A stretch of DNA of 11,185 nt from the NCBI RefSeq assembly GCF_020216685.1, contig NZ_JAIWNS010000098.1, positions 1-11,185 on the forward strand. Reading direction: 5' to 3'. This document shows positions 6,213-11,185 of this stretch, piece by piece. This DNA is from Methanospirillum hungatei. Its GTDB lineage: Archaea > Halobacteriota > Methanomicrobia > Methanomicrobiales > Methanospirillaceae. The first letter of the stretch is position 1; every line of letters starts with the position of its first letter. The translations under genes were made by a program, and so were the position numbers. The notes under the pieces are model-generated. The model did not search any database. It was not told where the DNA came from and was given only the letters and a program-made list of their open reading frames with translations.

Positions 6213-6318
6213 GTACCGTTTTCCGGGGGATTATTGTAGCGTCACAATATGGATACGGTATCTGATTGACAGAGAATGCACGGAGAACTCTCCAAAATTC
6301 AGAGGTTCCCTGTTTTTT
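6213..6318 (+). ncRNA. Candidate small RNA of about 105 nt
   Basis: The predicted start from the TATA box at 6184 coincides with the 5' arm of a nested hairpin. The outer stem is TACCGT (6214-6219) with ACGGTA (6255-6260), and the inner stem is TATTGT (6232-6237) with ACAATA (6244-6249), closing a 6-base loop. A small hairpin GGAG-AACT-CTCC follows at 6282-6293, then an imperfect stem and TTTTTT at 6313-6318. No reading frame with a ribosome binding site was found. It matches no RNA family I recognise, and the region could instead be a tbp 3' untranslated region. Confidence 0.25.
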
Positions 6319-6369
6319 CTATTCTCTGCTTTTCTGGACAGATTTTCTTTGTCTGAAATATGTATGTCC

Positions 6370-6374
6370 AAAAA
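6370..6374 (-). terminator. Poly-T terminator of rpiA
   Basis: Five T residues on the minus strand begin 7 bases after the rpiA stop codon. This fits a simple archaeal poly-T terminator; no hairpin was seen. Confidence 0.35.
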
Positions 6375-6380
6375 GGCGGT

Positions 6381-7088
6381 TTATGGTAATCCGATAATCC
6401 GGGGACCGTTCTCTTCCCCGATGATGACCGTCGTCTTTTCTGTGAATTCAGCAAAAATGCCACAGCTTACAACACCCGGAATCATGTTGATGGCAGTCTC
6501 AAGAGCCATCGGGTCCGGGATGCTGACCGGCGTATAATCAAGGATGATATTCCCGTTATCAGATATGACCGGCCCGTCCTTGTTTACCCCTTCCCGGACC
6601 GTCACCGCTCCACCCATCTCATTGAGCCGGCGAATGACATGGCTGAATGAAAACGGGATTATTTCAATTGGTATTGGTCCGGTCAGATGCGAACATATCT
6701 TTGACGGATCAGCGACGATGATGAGCCGGGTTGAGGCGTCGGCTACTATCCGTTCCCTGACATGAGCAGCTCCCCGACCCTTGATAAGCCTCAGTTCAGG
6801 ATCTATCTGGTCTGCCCCGTCGACCGTGATATCAATCTTCTCTGCCTGTTCAAGACCGATGAGGGGGATACCGAGAGCCCCTGCCCGCATGGTTGTCTGG
6901 ATAGATGTCGGTATCCCGACGATAGAGAGACCCTCTTCAACCATTCGCTCTTTCAGTCGTGCCATCGTGAAGGCAACGGTTGATCCGGTTCCAAGACCGA
7001 CCGTCATGCCATTGGTTATATACTCAGCAGCCTTGTAGCCGGCCCGTTTCTTTGCCTGTTCCTGGGGGGATAATCCGCTCATATTCAT
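6381..7088 (-). CDS. rpiA: Ribose-5-phosphate isomerase A
   Basis: This cytosolic enzyme interconverts ribulose 5-phosphate and ribose 5-phosphate, supplying ribose for nucleotides. In methanogens without an oxidative pentose pathway the ribulose 5-phosphate commonly comes from the reverse ribulose monophosphate route. It has 235 residues, a normal family length. The phosphate loop GLGTGST (31-37), DGADQID with Asp90 and Asp93, and Lys103 and Glu112 in KGRGAAHVRE correspond at a constant offset to Asp81, Asp84, Lys94 and Glu103 of the E. coli enzyme, so the active site looks complete. The third glycine-rich position is Arg rather than Gly. ATG 7088 is chosen because GGAGA lies just upstream; a second Met (7082) is less well spaced. 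It lies 44 bp downstream of surE on the same strand, suggesting one transcript. Confidence 0.95.
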   Translation of the reverse strand: MNMSGLSPQEQAKKRAGYKAAEYITNGMTVGLGTGSTVAFTMARLKERMVEEGLSIVGIPTSIQTTMRAGALGIPLIGLEQAEKIDITVDGADQIDPELRLIKGRGAAHVRERIVADASTRLIIVADPSKICSHLTGPIPIEIIPFSFSHVIRRLNEMGGAVTVREGVNKDGPVISDNGNIILDYTPVSIPDPMALETAINMIPGVVSCGIFAEFTEKTTVIIGEENGPRIIGLP

Positions 7089-7091
7089 GGT

Positions 7092-7096
7092 TCTCC
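7092..7096 (-). promoter_or_regulatory. Ribosome binding site of rpiA
   Basis: GGAGA on the minus strand lies three bases before ATG 7088 and supports that start over the Met codon at 7082. Confidence 0.55.
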
Positions 7097-7132
7097 AGAA
7101 TTCTGTGTTGGAAAATAATTAGTGATATCAGT

Positions 7133-7972
7133 CTATTCTAATGAAAACAGTCTTTTTAAGTCATCGGTCCCTGCATATGCGGTGCAGTCAAGGGTGATTG
7201 GGGTGATAGAGATGTTCCCTTTATGGATGGCATGCACATCAGTCCCTTCCGGAGCATCGGTAACCAATGGTCCGTTGATCCAGTAATAGGGTTTTCCCCT
7301 GGGATCAAGCCTCTTTTCCACTCCGGTAATAAACAAATGTTCGGCAAGATGGGTAATCTCATATCCGCCGGTGATGATGGAGGGGATATTCACATTCATG
7401 ACATGAGTAAAGGAAGGAAACCCTTTCTCAAGAATCCTTCTGATAACATCACGCACCACCCCTTTGGACTCTGAAAACCGATCTGCGAGGTGTCGTGCAT
7501 CATCAAACTTCTCTTTCTGGTCTTCAATCTGGAGGGAGAATGCCACGGCAGGATATCCATGATTTGCCGCCTCCAGTGCAGCGCCCACGGTACCGGATGT
7601 GGTAATGGCCTCATATGACAGGTTTTCACCAATATTGATCCCTGACACAACAAGATCTGGCTTTACTCCCAATGCAAAAAGCGCAAGGATGACCGAATCG
7701 GTTGGTTTTCCGCCGACTGCATATGCGGTAATATCACCACGGCTCACCGTGTTTACTCTGAGTGGTTCAAATATGGAGAGTGACCGTCCGACAGCACTCT
7801 GCTGGGTTGCAGGAGCACACACCACAACATCAGCCCATTCATACAGGGCATCATAGGCAGCCCATAATCCCTCAGAATTAACCCCATCATCATTGGTCAG
7901 GAGAATACAGGGTCGTTTTAAGGAAAAATGGTGATGTGATGGTATACTGTCAGGAGGAGATCCTGAAATCAT
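7133..7972 (-). CDS. surE: 5'/3'-nucleotidase SurE
   Basis: SurE is a metal-dependent phosphatase that releases phosphate from nucleoside 5'- and 3'-monophosphates. The protein has 279 residues. The conserved core begins at LKRPCILLTNDDGV, with the metal ligands Asp28 and Asp29, Ser59 (in TQQSA) and Asn113 (in SGINIGENL), matching Asp8, Asp9, Ser39 and Asn95 of the Thermotoga protein. The TSGTVGAALEA loop (125-135) is also present. A polar segment of about 18 residues with three His in a row precedes the core, unusual because most family members start directly at the first strand. ATG 7972 is the only conventional start between an in-frame stop 12 bases upstream and the core; it has no well-placed ribosome binding site. 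Together with rpiA it suggests a nucleotide and ribose salvage unit. Confidence 0.94.
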   Translation of the reverse strand: MISGSPPDSIPSHHHFSLKRPCILLTNDDGVNSEGLWAAYDALYEWADVVVCAPATQQSAVGRSLSIFEPLRVNTVSRGDITAYAVGGKPTDSVILALFALGVKPDLVVSGINIGENLSYEAITTSGTVGAALEAANHGYPAVAFSLQIEDQKEKFDDARHLADRFSESKGVVRDVIRRILEKGFPSFTHVMNVNIPSIITGGYEITHLAEHLFITGVEKRLDPRGKPYYWINGPLVTDAPEGTDVHAIHKGNISITPITLDCTAYAGTDDLKRLFSLE

Positions 7973-8098
7973 GTATCCGGATTATTAGTTCTCCTGCTTC
8001 TTAATGGATCATCAAAACTGCCATATTTCAGATATCACCAGCAGACACAGCTACCCTGAATCGGATTATTTTTTTTCTGATCCTGCGAACAAGTAGCG
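7973..8098. promoter_or_regulatory. Divergent control region between surE and mfnD
   Basis: The two start codons face away from each other across 126 bp, so both promoters should be here. No strong TATA box is visible. TTATTTTT at 8066-8073 could direct a nearly leaderless mfnD transcript, and on the minus strand GAAATATGG (about 8020-8030) could serve surE. An uninterrupted T8 lies at 8069-8076. Confidence 0.35.
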
Positions 8099-8998
8099 AT
8101 GAATATTCTGCTTGCTGAATATACCGTCAGTCATGATCCGACGTTAGCCCCTGAAGGTCGCGCCATGCTTGATGTACTGACCCGCAGTTTCACAAAGATT
8201 GGATATACGGTTCACAGTCCTGAACCGGGCAGGGATTTTTCTGAAGAGATAGCCCGTCTTGGTGCACAATGCGATGAAGGGCTTGTCATCGCTCCTGATC
8301 ATCTGCTGGCCAGGTTTACGAAAAATCTTGAGGATGTCACGAGAAATATCGGATGTAACTCATTTTCAATTGCAGTCTGTGCGAATAAGAAAAGGACCGG
8401 ACAGATTTTACAATCACATGGCATTGATGTACCAAAAGAGGTCACACAAGGAAAACGTATCATCAAAGCGATATCCGGATGTGGTGCGGTCGGAGTCAGG
8501 CTGACCGATGGGCCGGCAGGTGAAGGAGAGTTTGGCCAGGAGTATATCGAGGGTGAGCACTATTCCATGAGCCTTGTTGGTGGCCGGGTCGTCGGTGAGG
8601 TCTGCCTTTATTATACCGGAAAAGGCCCCCTGCTCCTTGCATTAAACCGTCAGGATATCAGATTTAACGAGGATGGAACGGTTGCCTACCATGGAGGAGA
8701 CACACCGGTCGATCATCCAAAGAAAGAGGAGATGTATGCTCTTGCATCAAAGGCGATAGAAGTGCTGGGGTGTCAGGGATATGTCGGGATAGATATGGTC
8801 GTCACCCCTGACCGGATTGTCATTGTTGATGTAAATCCCCGGCCGACTACGAGCATTATTGGTATTGACGTATGCATGGAGGAGGATATTGCGCAGGTGA
8901 TCCTGGATGCGTCATATGGACGTTCTCCTGAATCAGTTCACCTCATTGGCCATGCATACTTCTCTTCAGAGGGTCAGGTTACCTATGATCGGAGTTGA
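8099..8998 (+). CDS. mfnD: Tyramine-L-glutamate ligase (methanofuran biosynthesis)
   Basis: MfnD joins glutamate through its gamma-carboxyl group to tyramine using ATP, forming gamma-glutamyltyramine, an early methanofuran intermediate. The protein has 299 residues and an ATP-grasp fold: NKKRTGQIL near residue 97 and KAISGCGAVGVRL (123-135) in the ATP-binding part, the EYIEGEHYSMSLVGG strand (148-162), and metal-binding residues Asp232 (GIDMVV) and Asp244/Asn246 in DVNPRPTTS. ATP-grasp membership is certain. The MfnD call rests on the recalled family sequence and on the adjoining mfnF. No ribosome binding site precedes ATG 8099, so the mRNA may be nearly leaderless. Its last 14 bp overlap mfnF, suggesting translational coupling. 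Confidence 0.88.
   Translation: MNILLAEYTVSHDPTLAPEGRAMLDVLTRSFTKIGYTVHSPEPGRDFSEEIARLGAQCDEGLVIAPDHLLARFTKNLEDVTRNIGCNSFSIAVCANKKRTGQILQSHGIDVPKEVTQGKRIIKAISGCGAVGVRLTDGPAGEGEFGQEYIEGEHYSMSLVGGRVVGEVCLYYTGKGPLLLALNRQDIRFNEDGTVAYHGGDTPVDHPKKEEMYALASKAIEVLGCQGYVGIDMVVTPDRIVIVDVNPRPTTSIIGIDVCMEEDIAQVILDASYGRSPESVHLIGHAYFSSEGQVTYDRS
8976..8979 (+). promoter_or_regulatory. Ribosome binding site of mfnF
   Basis: AGGT lies 5 bases before ATG 8985, inside the end of mfnD. It decides the mfnF start against an upstream in-frame ATG at 8907. Confidence 0.6.
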
Positions 8999-9908
8999 CA
9001 TCGGCGGGGCAAATCTGAAGGTGGTGGATGAAGCCGGGGCCCATATTCACTACTGCCCACTCTGGAAAGAGACGCCAATCAGGGAGATATTACAGGAGTA
9101 TTCATCGGCAGATAATGCTGCGGTTGTGATGAGTGGCGAACTGGCCGATTGTTTTGCATCAAAGCAGGACGGTATTGAATTTATCTTCACTGCTGTCCGG
9201 GATGTCTTTCCCCATGCCATCTTCTATGGAACAGACGGACAATTTCATACAACGCCTGTCAGTGACCTTGCCGCGGCTAACTGGCTGGTGATGGCTGATG
9301 TCCTCCGTGACCGGTACCCTGATGCGGTCTTGGTAGATATGGGGAGCACAACCACGGATATCATCCCCCTGAATGCCTGGGATACCCTAAAAGGTCAGAC
9401 CGATTTTACCCGGCTGAAGTCCGGATTGCTCGTGTACTATGGTCTTCTCAGAACTCCGGTTTCATCTCTTATCAGGGAGGTCTGTCTTGACGGATCTCAC
9501 GTCCGGGTGAGCACTGAATATTTCGCCTGCGCAGGAGATGCACACGTCCTGACCGGACTTATAACCCCGGAGATGTATACGACAGCACCCCCTGATTCAT
9601 GCAGTCCGTCATGGGATCATTGTCTGCGCCGGATGGCACGGATGGTTTGCGCTGATGTAGCGGAGGTTGGAACGGAACATGTTCTTTATATAGCGCAGGC
9701 ATATGTGCATGAGGAACAGGCATGCATCACACAGGCAGTCAGATCTGTAATGGAACAGTATGGATGCAGACGCATTCTGGCAGTGGGTGTGGGATCAGGT
9801 CTCCTGTCATCATGGCTTGATGCGCATGATCTCAATCGCGACATGGGGTCACTTTCTGATGCAATGCCGGCATGGGCGGTTCGGGAGGCGGGTTTACGAA
9901 CCGTCTGA
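8985..9908 (+). CDS. mfnF: Methanofuran core synthase of the H4MPT-linked C1 transfer family
   Basis: MfnF couples gamma-glutamyltyramine to the diphosphate of 5-(aminomethyl)-3-furanmethanol, forming the phenoxymethyl-furan core of methanofuran. The protein has 307 residues from ATG 8985. The frame is open back to ATG 8907, but MIGVDIGGANLKVV at 8985 is the normal N-terminus of the family and has an AGGT ribosome binding site, so the longer form is rejected. It has the sugar-kinase/Hsp70-like layout: first phosphate loop GVDIGGANLK (3-12), second loop VDMGSTTTDI (117-126), and a glycine-rich adenosine-type motif AVGVGSG (266-272). It overlaps mfnD by 14 bp and the following zinc ribbon gene by 37 bp. 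The product of the preceding gene is its substrate, which strongly supports both calls. Confidence 0.9.
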   Translation: MIGVDIGGANLKVVDEAGAHIHYCPLWKETPIREILQEYSSADNAAVVMSGELADCFASKQDGIEFIFTAVRDVFPHAIFYGTDGQFHTTPVSDLAAANWLVMADVLRDRYPDAVLVDMGSTTTDIIPLNAWDTLKGQTDFTRLKSGLLVYYGLLRTPVSSLIREVCLDGSHVRVSTEYFACAGDAHVLTGLITPEMYTTAPPDSCSPSWDHCLRRMARMVCADVAEVGTEHVLYIAQAYVHEEQACITQAVRSVMEQYGCRRILAVGVGSGLLSSWLDAHDLNRDMGSLSDAMPAWAVREAGLRTV

Positions 9909-10138
9909 TCCTCTCCTTCCTTCTCCTGGCAGGATCTCTGGGAGGAAGTCTCCTCCTCTGGTCTGTGGGGTATCCGTTCTTCTTTCTGTTTCTCTTTATT
10001 CCCCTGATACCACTTCTGGGAAGGGATCGTGAGATTTCCTATTGTCCGGTCTGTGGATGGGAGACGGCCGGGAATGAACGGTATTGTCCATATGATGGGA
10101 ACAGGCTTGAACGCAAAACTGACCGCTCACACCGATAA
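9872..10138 (+). CDS. Small membrane protein with a C-terminal zinc ribbon
   Basis: The product is 88 residues. Two hydrophobic helices, at about residues 11-30 and 33-49, are followed by a soluble tail holding CPVCGWETAGNERYCPYDG. Cys58, Cys61 and Cys72, with Asp75 at the fourth position, form a CxxC-x10-CxxD zinc ribbon; Asp in place of the last Cys is unusual but may still bind metal. With a short loop between the helices, both ends would lie on the same side, probably the cytoplasm. The start is uncertain. ATG 9872 has no ribosome binding site and lies 37 bp inside mfnF, while GGGAGG at 9881-9886 is followed only by non-standard starts such as CTG 9905. Position suggests co-transcription with mfnD-mfnF. 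No function is known to me; a link with methanofuran is only inferred from location. Confidence 0.7.
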   Translation: MGGSGGGFTNRLILSFLLLAGSLGGSLLLWSVGYPFFFLFLFIPLIPLLGRDREISYCPVCGWETAGNERYCPYDGNRLERKTDRSHR

Positions 10139-10720
10139 TGGCTGCTGCCCATACCGGTGGATCTCTTTTTGAGTATGCAATGACCCGGGTGACGGGGGGC
10201 AGTCATTCAGGGTTTTTTGTGCGGTGCTGTTTCTCCGCGCTATCGTCTTCCGGTTTTTGTCAGTAATGATAATATACCGGTCTGACTGAATTCCCAGTTG
10301 TTCGATGATATGGTCATGAGTGACTGAAAGGAGAACGACCGGGGCTGTGTGTCGGGCATGGGTTCTGCATTCTTCTGCGAGAACCGGAATACTGCTTTCA
10401 TACCCCTCAAGATGCTCACGCGAATACTGAATAAAAAGAAGATGTGATTCATCTCTTCTGATCGCTCCGATAAGTCCGCTCATCCCCTCCATTCTTCTAA
10501 AGTCGATCCGGTATTTCTGATCAGGAGGCAGACAGAGCAGGGGTTCTGCATGCCCGAAGAAGAGATAGGTGATCGGACCATGGACTGTTCTGACCGGCCC
10601 TGATATGAGCGCATTCTGGAGATCGCGTCCGGGCGCGATGTATACTGAAAAGGTATTCTGATTGATTTTCCTGAGTGTTTCATATCGCCCGGCCATATCT
10701 TCAGGTTTTCGAGAGGGCAT
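10127..10720 (-). CDS. Hypothetical protein, family not recognised
   Basis: This soluble protein of 197 residues has no signal peptide and no transmembrane helix. Residues 1-155 look like a mixed alpha/beta domain, with strands at ITYLFFGH (50-57), SHLLFIQY (92-99) and APVVLLSVTHDH (125-136). The last 45 residues are polar, rich in Arg, Lys, Ser and Pro, and probably disordered. I see no catalytic motif. Strand alternation in the middle is compatible with a small-molecule or nucleotide-binding fold, but nothing supports a specific one. ATG 10720 is the first start; Met9 (10696) is possible. The gene lies 48 bp downstream of the winged-helix regulator on the same strand, probably with its own promoter at 10774. 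Its end overlaps the zinc ribbon gene by 12 bp, in convergent orientation. Base use resembles its neighbours, which supports a real gene. Confidence 0.62.
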   Translation of the reverse strand: MPSRKPEDMAGRYETLRKINQNTFSVYIAPGRDLQNALISGPVRTVHGPITYLFFGHAEPLLCLPPDQKYRIDFRRMEGMSGLIGAIRRDESHLLFIQYSREHLEGYESSIPVLAEECRTHARHTAPVVLLSVTHDHIIEQLGIQSDRYIIITDKNRKTIARRNSTAQKTLNDCPPSPGSLHTQKEIHRYGQQPLSV

Positions 10721-10768
10721 ATGTAAACGTTATCCAAGCAGGGTGAAAGTGAAATGGTCTGAAAAGGG

Positions 10769-11158
10769 TTAAGATATATTTCCCTTTAGCAGATCCCTGA
10801 CTTTTTCAATCTCTTTTAATTTCACTTCGTAGTCGCCCACTATTTCTGTTTTCAGTTCTTCGAGAATATCGTCTAAGGATTTGATGAGGTGATAGATCAT
10901 CGTCGGTCTGCCTTTTCCTTCCCTGGCGTGCCTGACATCTTTCACCCATTTCCGTTTCATGAGGTCGGATAGGGCAATACTCACCTCGGGCTGGCGCAGA
11001 TCACATATCCGTTCTATCTCCCTTGATGTCAGATCATCATCCCGTATCATTAGAACCAGGACCCGGGCAGTATTTTTCTTCAGCCCGATGTCCCAGAATA
11101 AATCTGCAATTTCCTCTTCCCCCTTAGAAAATTGCAGGAGTGTATTTGTGCCCACCAT
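10769..11158 (-). CDS. Winged-helix transcriptional regulator
   Basis: A 129-residue DNA-binding protein, probably a dimer. A winged helix-turn-helix spans about residues 24-92: helices GLKKNTARVLVLMIR and TSREIERICD, recognition helix RQPEVSIALSDLMKRKWV (55-72), then a basic wing around HAREGKGRPTMIYHL (77-91). The C-terminal 37 residues form a charged amphipathic helix likely to be a coiled coil for dimerisation. It resembles the archaeal predicted regulators grouped near ArsR/TrmB (COG3355-like). No metal-binding cysteine pair or ligand domain is present; the only Cys is within the helix-turn-helix. ATG 11158 is backed by AGGTG. Target genes are unknown; the downstream hypothetical gene and itself are the obvious candidates. 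Confidence 0.85.
   Translation of the reverse strand: MVGTNTLLQFSKGEEEIADLFWDIGLKKNTARVLVLMIRDDDLTSREIERICDLRQPEVSIALSDLMKRKWVKDVRHAREGKGRPTMIYHLIKSLDDILEELKTEIVGDYEVKLKEIEKVRDLLKGNIS
10774..10781 (-). promoter_or_regulatory. Candidate TATA box of the hypothetical gene
   Basis: On the minus strand AAATATAT follows a purine-rich AGGG. It lies just inside the 3' end of the winged-helix gene. Initiation near 10750 would give a leader of about 30 nt for the gene starting at 10720. Confidence 0.35.
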
Positions 11159-11162
11159 AGTA

Positions 11163-11167
11163 CACCT
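11163..11167 (-). promoter_or_regulatory. Ribosome binding site of the winged-helix regulator
   Basis: AGGTG on the minus strand, with AGGT ending 5 bases before ATG 11158. This confirms the start. Confidence 0.6.
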
Positions 11168-11185
11168 GAGTAAGATATGACTGAA

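Noticed and set aside
8907..8984. Longer mfnF start at 8907
   Set aside because: It would add 26 residues before the standard MIGVDIGG start and overlap mfnD by 92 bp; AGGT is correctly spaced for 8985 instead.
1..11185. Insertion sequences, transposases, tRNA or rRNA genes, integration sites
   Set aside because: None seen: no transposase motifs, no long terminal inverted repeats with target duplication, no tRNA cloverleaf with a TTCGA-type arm in the gaps. All genes look like ordinary core or near-core methanogen genes.

Overview
The window reads as a piece of chromosome from a methanogenic archaeon of the order Methanomicrobiales, most likely Methanospirillum or a close relative. The evidence is two methanofuran biosynthesis genes (mfnD, mfnF), an archaeal TATA-binding protein gene, an ADP-forming acetate-CoA ligase (an enzyme common in archaea), and archaeal expression signals: TATA boxes, poly-T terminators and GGT-type ribosome binding sites. 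The genus is inferred from recalled protein similarity; no search was run. Genes are tightly packed, and no gap without a gene exceeds 300 bases.

Layout. Positions 2-283 hold the 3' end of a gene entering from the left, possibly an archaeal nucleotidyltransferase-like protein. It converges on, and overlaps by 24 bp, a minus-strand Cas4-like iron-sulfur protein with an apparently degraded nuclease centre. That gene diverges from a small DUF3467 gene (990-1280). A two-way terminator separates the DUF3467 gene from the minus-strand ADP-forming acetate-CoA ligase (1383-3449). Across a ~210 bp two-way control region lies the AMP-forming acetyl-CoA synthetase (about 3643/3661-5538), followed by the TATA-binding protein gene (5580-6140), which appears to be leaderless.

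A 240 bp gap between convergent tbp and rpiA carries an unexplained perfect TATA box, nested inverted repeats and a T6 tract. It may encode a small RNA. On the minus strand follow surE and rpiA, apparently one operon. Divergent from surE is the mfnD-mfnF-zinc ribbon cluster, whose neighbouring genes overlap by 14 and 37 bp. The right end holds a minus-strand winged-helix regulator and an unrecognised 197-residue protein.

How the genes fit together. Acs and the ADP-forming ligase connect acetate and acetyl-CoA by two routes with different energy cost. Their divergent arrangement suggests shared control. RpiA and SurE belong to ribose and nucleotide metabolism. MfnD and MfnF make the core of methanofuran, the C1 carrier of the first step of CO2 reduction. 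The most interesting signals are the possible non-AUG start of acs with an overlapping leader peptide, the second TATA box over the start of tbp, and the structured tbp-rpiA intergenic region.
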